From Vandiemenella viatica (taxonomy: Eukaryota; Arthropoda; Insecta; Orthoptera; Morabidae), in the NCBI GenBank assembly GCA_031002005.1, contig CM061918.1:38444947-38508946 (forward strand): DNA of 64,000 nt, given 5' to 3'. The translations under genes were made by a program, and so were the position numbers. The notes beneath the pieces were generated by a model that searched no databases, had not been told where the DNA came from, and saw nothing but the letters and a program-made list of their open reading frames with translations. This document shows positions 33,650 through 43,660 of the stretch, in pieces. Position 1 is the first letter of the stretch, and the number at the start of each line of letters is the position of its first letter.

Positions 33650-34009
33650 GGAGCGTGCACAAACTACATGGCTCGGTCCAGGGAAGGGAGGCGTTGGCTG
33701 GAAGGCTATGCTGGGCTACGTGGGGGGAGGGGGGATTCCTAGCCAGGCCACGTAGCTTTCCTTTCATAACATTTGTCACAGTTAAACTGAGTTCTAGAAC
33801 ACACAACAGCATATAAATATTTATTTCCCTCAGTTAATTATATACTCTGATAAGAGAAAACTGTACAAAATGTCTTCTGGAATCAAAAGGGAAAAAAGCT
33901 ACGTGCTATGTAGGGGGGGGGGGGGGGTATAGGCAAAAGCCACGTAGGGTTATGTGAGGTGGTGTTCACAAGAGACAAAAATGGAGCTACATGGTTTATG
34001 CACGCTCCC
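33650..34009. mobile_element. TIR MITE (GGAGCGTGCAYAAAC ends)
   Basis: GGAGCGTGCACAAACTACAT at the left and ATGGTTTATGCACGCTCC at the right are inverted repeats. CTACGTGG and CCACGTAG blocks with G runs lie further in. Resembles the fragment at 20611. Superfamily uncertain; possibly Harbinger-related because of the similar G-run and ACGTAG architecture. Confidence 0.62.
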
Positions 34010-34427
34010 AAAAGAAGGTGGAGTAGAGGTATCGTGTAAGTGACCTCGGCGGTGCTCATCAGGTGGTGAGGGTAGCCTTGCCAACATGGGCTCGCTGCCA
34101 TAGTAGGTCTCCTATCCTACATAGGTGGGGACTGGTAGTGCATAGGTTCGCCCGGGTGGGGCAGCGACACCCTGAGAACGCTGTGGGGACCTTCGGGCCT
34201 CTGCAGTGGGTTCGTGCTCTGCCAAGCTTGGATGAGTGTGTGGGAACCCGTGCCTTGGTGTGCAGGGGAGCACACACTAGGAGCTTGTGGCCCTGTAGCC
34301 GGCGGGCGGCTTTGCGCTGGGAGGCGTGCGAAAAGAGTATCCCATGTTGTTGCAGCTACCGCCCAACCCTGCGGGGGCGGGTGGGGCCTGGCGCACGTGA
34401 GAATAGCAGAGATGCTTAAGCTATACG

Positions 34428-34515
34428 GCCAGGTATTGGAAGGGTCTTCAGCCTGGTCGTGACGGCCGCTGGTTCCTCGTGTCTCCCCGTGGGCAGCCTT
34501 AATGGGTGGCCAATG
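34428..34515 (+). repeat. Short dispersed repeat, partner at 44376-44465
   Basis: GGAAGGGTCTTCAGCCTGGT and CCCCGTGGGCAGCCTTAATG match GGAAGGGTCTTCAGGCTGGT and CCCCGTGGGCACTCTTAATG at 44376. The GC-rich surroundings (34010-34630) show no recognised domain. Possibly the 3' part of a LINE. Confidence 0.5.
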
Positions 34516-34641
34516 CGCCTCGCTCACTGTGCTCGCAGTGTTGGCGGGTAGTTCGGAAGGGCTCGTCCCTGCGGTGGAGGCAGCGCTGGATAGCAGGTAC
34601 ACGGGGGTTCTGCGAGGGCCTGATGACCGCGAGGTCTGGCA

Positions 34642-35326
34642 AATGGAGGAAGGAAATATATGGAGGAGAAGTGACGTTAAATTGGTGAAGCAGGCTCGCG
34701 CATTCGCAGTGGCGGCAGCGGCGAAATTGCGCTTCCAAACATTTGCGATGTTCCCAGTATATCCCGAAAACTAAGCAAGATATCGAAAAAGTTTATTATT
34801 TATTTTCGATTTGTCTCGTCGTGTTACATAAGAATCGATCATTAAATTTGACTTTTGCGAAATTTTTCTTCTCCATTTCAACTCAAGACACCTCACTTTT
34901 GATACAGTATATCTCGAGAACTAGGTGAGATATTGAAAATTTTTATTCTTTATTTTTCATTTGTCTCGTCTTTTTAAATAATAATCCATCATCAAATTTG
35001 ACTTTGACCAATTTTTTCTTCTGAATTTCAACCAAAACCATTTCACATTTGTGACAGAATATCTCGAAAACTAAGCAGGATATCAAAAAAATTTATTCTT
35101 CATTTTTTATTTGTCATATCGAGTTACATAATAATCCATCACCAGATTGCGGCGTGACCTTTATCCTAGAGTCCCCTTGAGGTTTTTGTACATATTCCCC
35201 GTGTCTGTATGGAAGCGGCCATGCCCCCTCCACTCCGGCCATGCCCCCCCACTCCTCCTCACCCAGCTTCACTTCAATGCGTGGTGAAGGTCTCTTGCGT
35301 CGTCTCCATATATTTCCTTCCTCCAT
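34642..35326. mobile_element. Mutator-like MITE, intact copy
   Basis: The ends ATGGAGGAAGGAAATATATG and its complement bound 685 bp, flanked by an exact 9-bp duplication GGTCTGGCA (34633-34641 and 35327-35335). A 9-bp duplication is characteristic of Mutator-like elements. The interior matches the split copy 24372-31327 in reverse orientation, including repeated TATCTCGARAACTA and TTTGACTTT phrases. No transposase frame. Confidence 0.88.
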
Positions 35327-35414
35327 GGTCTGGCATGCGCCTAGACCAGACCTTAATCTCTGGAGCAGTTGCTGTCCCTGCGGTACTAGACACGTCGAAA
35401 AAAAGCGTATAATT

Positions 35415-36040
35415 CATAACTTCTGTTAATACATTAAATCGATAGTACTTGGTAGGGGATATTGAATATTTATTTTATTGAATTGGCAAACCACATCAGT
35501 ATGGATTTTGCTTATTGAAAATAGAAGTAAAGTAATTCGCATAATAATTTCATCTCTTAATCCAAGATTCACATATTTGTTGCACACATAGGATTAAAAC
35601 TATTTTCGTTGGATTAGATATGCTCGGTTTGATCTCAAGTGAAAATAGCCGCAAGAATATGGTACAGTACTTATAATAATTAATAAATAAATAATATTAC
35701 AAGCTACTGATTACCGATTAGTTATTAAACATTCAGTTAGTATATTCAATTTCAAATGTTAACTGCTAATATATAATATCCCATTTTGATTACTATATAT
35801 GAATTCACTTTCCATTTACTCTTATTGCTGCGTTTATAAACAGTTTCTACAAAAATAAAATCATTAACTATTTTAGTGAATCACTTTCCCCTTCTGTACC
35901 CCAAGAATATATAATATTTTGTCCGTCATTTTTAGTTATGCAATACTAAAAATAAAATTCTTTCACGGAGTGAAATGGGTACTGAAGTAAAAACTCTTTC
36001 AATCTGGATTTCAATCTATTAGGTTTTCGTAGATAACATT
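35415..36040 (-). repeat. Inverted dispersed repeat F, copy 2
   Basis: Reverse-complement partner of 22410-23025, about 13 kb away. It shares CCAAGAATATATAATATTTT, AATGTTAACTGCTAATAT and AAACCACATC. The three-layer nest and the MITE cluster lie between the two arms. Confidence 0.7.
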
Positions 36041-36524
36041 TCATTCCTTTGGTAGAAGCCATCAGGGATCGAATGTGCGTTTTCTTTTCTGGCTACTCCG
36101 ACCTTGCAGGAAGGTAGAGAATTATAGACTACTGTGCGATTATATCACCTGTGCGCTTTTAATCGTTCACCGGTACGTATTATTGCCTCGTTTGACATTG
36201 GACTCGCGGCAAAAAATGAGTATTTTTATCGTCCTTTGTGTTTCGTAAGTATATACGAGACTTTAACATTTTTATTAGAACTCCCGTTCGTTTTTGTTGA
36301 AGGCATCACTATAATTTAAGTTATGTCGTCCTATTGCAGCTCTCAGATCGTACACACAAAAAGTTGATACCATTGGAATTGTTTCTGAGGAGGAAGAATA
36401 AATAATACAAAAATAAGGTTAAAACTATTGACAGCGTAAGATCTGACGGCGGTAAACTTCTGGCTTGGTACCTGTAACTATATATATTTTTTTTTTTAAA
36501 ACTGCTTTACGTTTCTTTTTAACA

Positions 36525-36722
36525 TCGAGGTCTTTAGAGACGGGAAAGGATGGGGGGGCAAGGATGGGGGCAAGGAATGGGAAGGAATTCGGCCATGGCC
36601 TTTTGAAGGAAGCATCCCGGCATTTGCCTGGAGTGATTTGGGGAAACCATGGAAAACCCAAATCTGGATGCCCGGACGGGGATTCGAACCGCTGTCCTCC
36701 CAAATGCGAGGCGAGAACGCTA
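36525..36722 (-). repeat. SINE-A copy, 5' truncated
   Basis: The minus-strand body with CGGTTCGAATCCCCGTCCGG, TTTCCCCAAATCACTCC and GGCCATGGCCGAATTCC is followed by a 3' end variant (CCGTCTCTAAAGACCTCG) also seen at 51960, indicating a subfamily. The tRNA head breaks off after the GTTCTCGCC block. Confidence 0.8.
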
Positions 36723-36960
36723 AAACTATTGTTTTCATACAGCACAAAACACTGATAAACAAACAAAATCTTTCGATGGATGTCTTGGTATCCAACGTGT
36801 GTTCTAAGACAATTGAGCCATGCTGATTCAGAATATGTAAACCGTCTCTATCACCAACCGTTAAAATAGTATCATGGCAAACAACTCACAGACAGATGTT
36901 TCAGAAGAGCATGTATTACTTCATGCAGTACTAATGAACACATACATATAAAATAAACAT

Positions 36961-38082
36961 CTATATTTTACAGTGAGTTTGGTTTGTATTTCTTGGCTGT
37001 ACACTTGCGTTTGTGCTGAGCATTTGGCATCTCTGAAGCGTCCAGCAGTAATCAGCCAACATTGCTGCACTCCATTGGCCATGATAGCGTGACTCCATCA
37101 CCGAAATGTCCTGGTGAAACCGTTCACCATGTTTGTCGCTGACAGAACCTAGGTTCTCGGGAAATAAATCGAGATATGAGTCAAGGAGATGAATTTTTAG
37201 AGACATGTTGCAACCCAGCAGGCTGTATGCACTAATGCATTTCTGAACAACATTCACATAGTCAGGAGATTTATAATTTCCAAGCAAATTGGCTACAACT
37301 AATTTGAATGCCCTCCATGCATCTCTTTCAGTATCACCCAGTAAGTCTTCGAAGTGTCTGTCAGAAATTATCTTTCTTATTTGTGGACTTATGAACACAC
37401 CTTCTTTCATTTTGGTATAACTCCGGAAACTTGTCGCATAGGTACCAAAAAGCATCTGAGTTGTTATCTAATGCCTTCACGAAGTTCTTCATGAGCCCCA
37501 GCTTTATGTGAAGTGGAGGCATGATAACTTTGTCACGCTCAGCCAATGGCACAGAAAGGATGGTTTTACTTCCTAGCAGCATTTTATCTCTGATGGGCCA
37601 ATTCTTCTTTAAATAGGGGTGATTCCTATCTCTGCTGTACCACCCACAGATAAAGCAGCAGTACTTTGTGTACACAGTCTGTATTCCCATGAAATTAGTG
37701 ATAACTTTTAAATCACCACAGATATTCCAGTTGTAGTCACGATAGCGTATTTTGTCAAGAAGTAGCGACATGGTTTCATACGTCTCTTTCAGGTCGCTAA
37801 ACAGAAATAACAGTCTGTGGCATGGTTGCTTAACTCACGCCATATCACAGGAATTCCGAATGTCAGATGATTGTTCTTCTTTGCCTTCCTTAGTCAATCA
37901 CGTGTGTTGCATGCACATCCCGAGCAGATGTACTGCGGTGCCCAAGACTTACCACTATCCACCTTCGAATCAAAGTTTAGTTCATATGCTCTCTTCAGAA
38001 ACGGTGGAAAAATCTTCCGATGGGATTTGTGTGTCACATAGTAAAATAAATCTGGTGAATTCATGCAACCTCTCAACGCCAT
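36961..38082 (-). pseudogene. Decayed multicopy arthropod protein (KHGERFHQDI family)
   Basis: Minus-strand frames in order: MALRGCMNSPDLFYYVTHKS with SAPQY-like CSGC and a stop, then FGIPVIWRELSNHATDCYFC, then RYRDYNWNICGDLKVITNFM, YTKYCCFICGWYSRD, MPPLHIKLGLMKNFVKAL, and after a frameshift KMKEGVFISPQIRKII, NLLGNYKSPDYVNVV, and VSDKHGERFHQDISVMESRY with MLADYCWTLQR. This series is familiar to me as a protein repeated many times in arthropod genomes, annotated as uncharacterised and probably transposon-related. At least two stops and two frameshifts are present, so it is dead. CxxC and CxxH-like pairs suggest zinc binding. Function unknown. Confidence 0.65.
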
Positions 38083-38231
38083 ATTTTTTTCCCTGAAAGT
38101 AAAAAATAAACAAATGAAATAATAGTACTGCGGTCTCAAAAATATTTCGATGTATTATGTTAAGTGTAACTATGTTACGGTGAAACACCGAAATCTGGAG
38201 AATGTCGACATTCACCGGTGAATGTCAACAT

Positions 38232-38585
38232 TTATTTATTTTGCAACTCTTTAAGCATACGTGTTCTTCCTCCATGGCCTATCCTGATGTGAGCTTCATA
38301 TAGTATACTGAACAATTCGTCATTGGTAACATAATACTATATATTCGTTTCTCCTGGGTTTAATGGTACAATTAACTTCTCTTCATCATTAATTTTTAAA
38401 AATTCAAAACGTTTTAATCGTCTGTAATCCAAAGGTGTGTTGCACTTAGTTTTAGCAGAAACCACTTTAGCAAGTATTTTAGAGTACTTTTCTCGAGAAA
38501 AATAAAAGCAATTGTCTTCTCGTATGCTCGCAATTAATACATTTAACTTTTCAAGAAAAAGATCACGATTCACTGCAGTATCCAT
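38232..38585 (-). pseudogene. KRBA2/Ginger-like integrase N-terminal fragment
   Basis: The minus strand starts MDTAVNRDLFLEKLNVLIAS, then YRRLKRFEFLKINDEEKLIV. A shift of frame near 38337 gives YYVTNDELFSILYEAHIRIG followed by HGGRTRMLKEL and a stop. The HxxxGHGG...R sequence is the first half of the zinc-binding H2C2 domain that precedes the integrase core in Ginger transposons and in the Ginger-derived KRAB-A domain-containing protein 2. The CxxC half and the DDE core are absent, the frame stops just before the terminal repeat, and one frameshift is present. It cannot encode an active integrase. Confidence 0.7.
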
Positions 38586-38669
38586 TCTGTATAAATCAGG
38601 AAATCAGAAAAAAAAATTAAGAAAACTTTGCTCTCACCATCGAACCTTGCATATGCATAAGACTGACAA

Positions 38670-38800
38670 AGCTGACTGACTCCACCAGCACAAAGAATTT
38701 GGCTGGAAACAGCCAGTCGCCAGGATTTGGTGTGAGACTCCACCAGAACAAAGGATTTGGCGAGAAACAGCCAGTCGCCTCTTTGTCGGCTCCTCTCTTT
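38670..38800. repeat. Imperfect tandem duplication in the Ginger-like element
   Basis: GACTCCACCAG followed by a CAAAGRATTTGGC block and GAAACAGCCAGTCGCC occurs twice with a period of about 55 bp, and a third partial CTCCACCAGAGCA follows. Non-coding on both strands as far as I can tell. Confidence 0.6.
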
Positions 38801-39274
38801 TCGACCTCCACCAGAGCATATCTGTGATTGTCGACATACACCTGTGAGGGTCCGAATGTACAAGAATGTAATGAAATATTCGATCTTTCACCGACGTATT
38901 TGGTGTTTGTTGACATTCACCGGTGAATGTCGACATTCTTTGATTTCGGTCTTTCACGGTAACAACTATATTTAAAATCGACGAAAACACAAATGGAGTT
39001 GCATTACAAATAACGAAAACCGAAGAAATCATATTCGACGAAAGGTGTTCCGTATATATAACTATTTTTTTTATATATCTTAGAAACCTGACGTGATACA
39101 GCAGAACGGTTTTCAGAGTTGAAATCAGCACGTAAAACTGAATTATAAAATGTAGAAATGATGTCGGATATCTACAGCTTGTTGGTATGTGTAATTGACC
39201 GTTGCCGATATTTTATACAAAAAAAAGTGGAAGAGAAGTCAGACGATCAGAAACAACTTTGACTGACTCGAACG

Positions 39275-39490
39275 CAGACGACGAAGACCTGGACGGGACC
39301 ATCGAAGCACACAGCGTGACCGTAACACTGGTTCATCCACCTACTGAAGTGATTCCCAGGTATAACGATCTAAATAAAGTGTGAAAAGTTGTAAAGCTTT
39401 TCAGAAAGTCTTTCATTTATGATTAATCAAACCAAAGAGAGAGGAGGCAGAAAGGGATTTCTCTGCCACTGGCTATAAACGTAATTATTT
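39275..39490 (+). repeat. Dispersed repeat E, copy 2
   Basis: Same-orientation partner of 17765-18000, sharing GCGTGACCGTAACACTGG and TCATCCACCTACTGAAGTG. Class unknown. Confidence 0.6.
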
Positions 39491-39494
39491 TCAA

Positions 39495-40090
39495 ATAAAC
39501 AACATAAAAAATGGGGGGTTCATTTGCTATTTTTGTACACTAAACACAGGGCCAATGTTTTGATTTTGTCTGCGCTTCTTCCTTTGTTTTCAAAACAAAG
39601 TACACCGACCATCCAACAAAATATACAGCGCTGTGCAGTGCAGTGCTAGTTTCTCTGTGAAACAAACAGCAATCAGCAAATGACTTCCTATTCGATAAGG
39701 AAGTATAATAACTTATGGCGAGAATGGAGTGTAAATAAAGAAATGCAAATGGAAAATGTGAAACCGTTGGAAATACTTCTATAAAGGAAGTGAAACTTGT
39801 TCGAAAAATAAATAAATGAACAGAAATTCAATAGCTTTGGCAGTATTTACTTATCACTATTTTCAGGAATTGAGAAAAATGATCCACAACTTTCAGATAT
39901 CTTAAAACATATTTTTTATGCGTGGTAGGCTATATGTGGTATTTTCTAGAGTCAAGCAGCTAAATACACCAAAAATTCTCTTACCACACGAGAGTCAATG
40001 TTACTTTCGTATTATAGTGAGATAAGAAGGTGTCAGCTTAAGGCTGAATTGACTAACATTAATATCGAGTGAAGCTAGGTCAGCGAAGTC
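39495..40090. other. No recognisable feature
   Basis: AT-rich sequence lacking domain or repeat signatures I can name. Confidence 0.4.
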
Positions 40091-40093
40091 CTT

Positions 40094-40414
40094 AGCAATG
40101 GGTTTTCATCCGTCTATTGCAGCTAAAAAAATAAAAACTTCGTTCTGGTACATGCGTTTCAAGTTATTATATCATCATAGGTGCTCTAAAATAAGTTATT
40201 AACATATTTTGATTTTTAGAATAACATTTTTCTGTAAACAACAATATTAATCCGTTATTAATATCATTATTTACATAAACATATTATTCTAAATATCAAA
40301 ATATGTGCATAACTTGTTTTAGGGCACCTATGATGATATAATAAGTCGAAGCGCTTATGTCAGAACGAATTCTAATTTTTGTAGCTGCAATAGACAGACA
40401 AAAACCCATTACCA
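40094..40414. mobile_element. Foldback MITE with long inverted arms
   Basis: The left arm runs AATGGGTTTT, CTATTGCAGCTA, TTATTATATCATCATAGGTG and ACATATTTTGAT; the right arm carries the complements in reverse order. Arms of roughly 140 bp meet around 40255. The whole could fold into one hairpin. No coding frame; the superfamily cannot be told because the exact ends are uncertain. Confidence 0.72.
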
Positions 40415-40709
40415 GTGAAGCAGCTAAAGAAAACTGCCTAAACAAATAAAATGGAAAGTTCTTAATAATGATTTGCAGGCATCATCACTAGAAGAAATTT
40501 ACACACCTAACAATAAAGGAATACATTAAACGGAGCTAAAACATACTGATCTTAATGCACCATGATGTCGCACATGAATCGCCATGTATAACATTAAGAA
40601 TTTCAGCACTAGAATCGATTCTTGTGGGGATCAACCATGGATGAAATAATAGAGTGCAGGTGAAATACTGCTAAATCTGTGAAGCTTCCTGTAAACACTG
40701 GGCTCCTAC

Positions 40710-40720
40710 TGCGCATGCGC
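40710..40720. promoter_or_regulatory. NRF1-type palindromic site
   Basis: TGCGCATGCGC is the core of the NRF1/Ewg binding site and lies about 100 bp upstream of the THAP-like start codon in otherwise AT-rich DNA. GCAGCCATAATAG follows. Promoter activity is inferred from position only. Confidence 0.4.
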
Positions 40721-40811
40721 GGCAGCCATAATAGATACCCCAAACCATTGCGCTGTTTGCTCTATGTTTGCTGCTGTGAATACTACATTTTATAATATTT
40801 CAAAGTTTTTT

Positions 40812-40901
40812 ATGATGCCAGCTTGTATTGCATATGGTTGCACAAACTGATCACATAAGAAAAATACTGGAATAACGTTTGATAAGCTAGTCACATTGTA
40901 A
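40812..40901 (+). pseudogene. THAP-domain first-exon-like fragment with a stop
   Basis: Two adjacent ATGs open a frame reading MMPACIAYGCTN, stop, SHKKNTGITFDK. The pattern MPxCxAYGCTNR...GITFHK is the N-terminus of THAP zinc-finger domains (first Cys pair of C2CH). The stop is TGA where CGA (Arg) is usual, so a single C-to-T change explains it. The match ends after FDK, where THAP genes often have an intron. The upstream NRF1-type site suggests a promoter plus first exon of a host-like gene, or a copy of one; later exons were not found in the window. A THAP-bearing P-element is an alternative. Confidence 0.45.
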
Positions 40902-41424
40902 TTATTGTTCTTAAAGTGTTTGATAGATAACTGCAAGAGTTGGGGCAATCGCTAAAAATTTCTTCATTTCTCTCAAATATTTGTTGGTGTAGTGTAGGCA
41001 ACCAGCTTATGTTACCACTTTGCACATAAAAGGCTAGGCTTATTGTAAATGTAATGAAAGTCTAATTTAAGCGGGTAAAGTTTACATCGCGAAACAGTGA
41101 ATATGGTCTAGTTTCAGTTTACACTGAAAGTGTATGATGAAATTAATTTCGATAATTTGTGCTGTGCGAACTACGAAAAGTGATGAAGCAAACGTTGTTG
41201 TTACCCGAAACGAAGTTCACGATGCATTTCATGTGTTTAGGTGTGTGTACAAAGTTTTATTTTGTAGCGGCAATATTAAGGAAATGTGGGTAGGTTAACA
41301 TGGAGCCTGAACCAGAAGGGACAAACAATTTATTTATTATTAGATGTTAGTAATTTCATGAGCACGTGTATCGCGTATCGCGATGTAAATTACTCCCATT
41401 TAAGCTTCTGACTTTTGGCGACAG

Positions 41425-41835
41425 CTTATCTCGAGAACTAAGCGAGATATCGAAATTTTTTATTGTTTATTTTCGTTTTCTCTCGTCGTGTTACATAAGA
41501 ATCTATCATCAAATTTGACTTTAGGAAAATGTTTCTTCTAAATTTCAACCCAAAACACCTTACTTTTGAAAAATATCTCCAGAACTGAGAAGGATATCAA
41601 AAATGTATAGTCTTCATTTTTGATTTGTCTCGTCGAGTTACACAATAATTCATAATCAAATTGCATTGCCACAAGTTATCGTATGATTCCCTTGAAGTGT
41701 TTGCGCATATTCCCCGTGTTTCTACGGCCATCCAATATGGCGACCTTGCAACCCTACTTCTCTCTACCCGGCTTCACTCCAGTGCGTGGTGAAGGTCCCT
41801 TGCATCGCCTCCATTCTATTCCTTCCTCTATTGGA
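41425..41835. repeat. Old Mutator-like MITE relic
   Basis: It shares TCTCGAGAACTAAGCGAGATATC, phrased as in 34642-35326, then AAATTTGACTTT, CATATTCCCCGTGT, GCGTGGTGAAGGTC and a decayed end (CCATTCTATTCCTTCCTCTA). The left end is missing. More diverged than the two other copies. Confidence 0.65.
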
Positions 41836-41864
41836 TCAACTAGTTTCAGTCTGATGACAACTGT

Positions 41865-42065
41865 CTCTCGTATGAGAAGAACTTCACTGATTACCAGACG
41901 TCTGTGACTGTCTGGAGTTGGATATAACCGGATTGCAGGGCAGCAGTGCATGACCGACCGTCCTTGTATTCACTGCGAGCAAGGTTGCCAGCTGGGAATA
42001 CCTGCCCAACTGAACTTCCGCCAGCGGCTACTGCGCTAGGAAACGGAAACTTATTCTCAAAGCGT
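41865..42065 (+). repeat. Dispersed repeat G, copy 1 (partner 45890-46080)
   Basis: GGAGTTGGATATAACCGGAT, GCAGTGCATGA and GAGCAAGGTTG correspond to GGAGCCGGATGTAACTGGAT, GCAGTGCATAA and GAGCAAGGTTG at 45890. Same orientation. Unknown class. Confidence 0.55.
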
Positions 42066-42069
42066 ACTA

Positions 42070-42775
42070 AGCCCATTTATATCTACGTTCTTACACCGCA
42101 CTGCCAATCGGCTGGTTCTCAGATATCTTCCAGATAAAAAGTTTCGTTCCGTTACACCGAACATGAAACCGTATGACTTACATCACTGCAAATCTACAGA
42201 ATGTGACAAACCAGAACATCAGTAAAATATCTGCATATTTAGTCTCAACTATTATTATTTTGGACAGATATGGACAGCACAGGAGTGTTTTTCTCTTTAC
42301 AACAATTTTTTATTCTTTCTCTCATCTATTTTTTCCCTTATAGTTCCTGTCCTGTATTTAACATTTCACTGAAAATTTTCTCTCTGTATTTCACTTCCTC
42401 CTCTGCGTTAGGTCTTGTGCAGCCTATTGAAACTACGTGTTCGTATTTTAGTTTTCTTCAAAGGATTTAAATATACGATTTGTTAATCATTTCGTATCCA
42501 TTCCCTCTTTCCCCACTATCTCAGGATTTTTCATACTATTAACTAATTATCTTCTCAGTTTATATATAAATATATATATATTTCTTTCTTTCTCCGCATT
42601 TTCCATAGTTGTAATACGGTTGTATCTGTTAGTTCAGAGAATAATGTGCTGGCCTTAAAAAATTCACGGTTCGGAATTCGAATCCTGGTGTGATTAGGAA
42701 TTATTAATGGTTTTGTTAATACGAGTTACACCAGATCGCTCCATTGTTCGGATTCCACATTAAATGTATACAATG
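42070..42775. other. No clear feature; weak B-box-like GGAATTCGAATCC
   Basis: A tRNA-like B box near 42676-42690 may be an old SINE or chance. Otherwise AT-rich with a TATA-type run at 42560-42580. Confidence 0.3.
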
Positions 42776-43660
42776 GTGAGTCGAAACATTATAACCCTAT
42801 CCCAATGAGAGATCTAATGTCGTCTGGTGACGCTGCGGATGCGTCGTACAGTAAGGAAAGAATATAAGCGGAGCAGAGAAGACTGGGGAGACATTCTGGC
42901 GACGATACTTGTGGCAAATGGGGATATCCACCAACATAAGCGACTCTGAGAAGATTTTCAGAGCCCAGTGGCTGGGAACGAGCATCTCCGAAATGGCGAT
43001 ATTGGTCGACTGTTCGCGTGCTATTGCATTGAGCATTTATGGAAAGGGGCGTCCATTAATTACGTGAGGTTAAATAGAGAAAAGGGGAGGGGGTCAGGTC
43101 AAATTTCACCATCTCACGTCATCTTTTTAATTCCTTGAAGAACAACAGTAGAGCTAAAAAAAAGGTCTAAAAAATACGCCAATCCCAACGTTAAGGGGGG
43201 GGGGTACCTCAAGATCTCACCTCACCACGGAGGGGAAGGGGGTCCCTCGGGTCTCACCTCACTATAAGGAGGGGAGGATCCGAATTTCAGAAAAAACATC
43301 CCACGTAATTTATGGACGAAGGACAGTAAAGCGACTTGTAAGTGGTAAGGTGGTGGATGTCCACGCCTCGTCACAGAACGTGGAGGTCGGAGGCTTGCCC
43401 TCCCTGTAACGCAGGATATAGGGCGATCTGTGGCAGATCTGACGGCAGAGTACAAACTTGGTGCAGGCACAAGTGTTTTGGAGCACAGCGTTCGGCACGC
43501 ATGGTTGAACATGGGGTTGCACGACAGACGTCTCATACGTGTTCACATGTTGACCCAACTATGTCGTCAAAAACGATTACAGTGGGCACGAGATCATTGA
43601 GAATTGGACCGTGGATCAATGGCAACGTGTCGCCTGGGCGGATGAATCACTTTCGTTGAT
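42776..43660 (+). pseudogene. Tc1-like transposon relic split by a MITE
   Basis: The left part has GGTGACGCTGCGGATGCG-type sequence, ATATAAGCGGAGCAGAGA, and on the plus strand codes for pieces like ISDSE...GTSISEMAILVDCSRAIA, a helix-turn-helix region. After the MITE (43046-43318) come HMLTQLCRQKRLQWAR and, in another frame, NWTVDQWQRVAWADESLS. The DES sequence marks the first catalytic Asp region of a Tc1-type DDE transposase. Stops and frameshifts break it, and the second half (QDNxxPH, final Glu) is absent. I recognise the nucleotide pattern as a Tc1-like family widespread in insects. Dead copy. Confidence 0.72.
43046..43318. mobile_element. Harbinger-like MITE copy H4, in a Tc1-like relic
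   Basis: GGGGCGTCCATTAATTACGT at the left, CCACGTAATTTATGGAC at the right. The right end lacks the terminal C run and the host Tc1-like sequence resumes at GAAGGACAGTAAAG with a few bases missing, so the insertion or a later deletion was imprecise. Younger than the Tc1-like copy it interrupts. Confidence 0.75.

Larger units (their letters stand above)
38173..38964 (-). mobile_element. Ginger-like DNA transposon, non-autonomous
   Basis: TGTTACGGTGAAACACCGAA at the left and the complement of TGTTACCGTGAAAGACCGAA at the right are inverted repeats. They are flanked by a 4-bp duplication ACTA (38169-38172 and 38965-38968). TGTTA ends with a 4-bp duplication fit Ginger elements, and the internal protein fragment supports this. 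A 20-bp perfect palindrome, GACATTCACCGGTGAATGTC, lies inside each terminal repeat (38207-38226 and 38912-38931). The integrase core is missing. Confidence 0.72.

Noticed and set aside
34117..34602. 161-codon Pro/Ala/Thr-rich frame
   Set aside because: It lies in a GC-rich segment with open frames on several strands, no start context or domain, and its only relative at 44376 is a short DNA repeat read in another frame.
42645..42770. tRNA gene or SINE around GGAATTCGAATCC
   Set aside because: A B-box-like word alone, no A box, no paired arms and no second copy.
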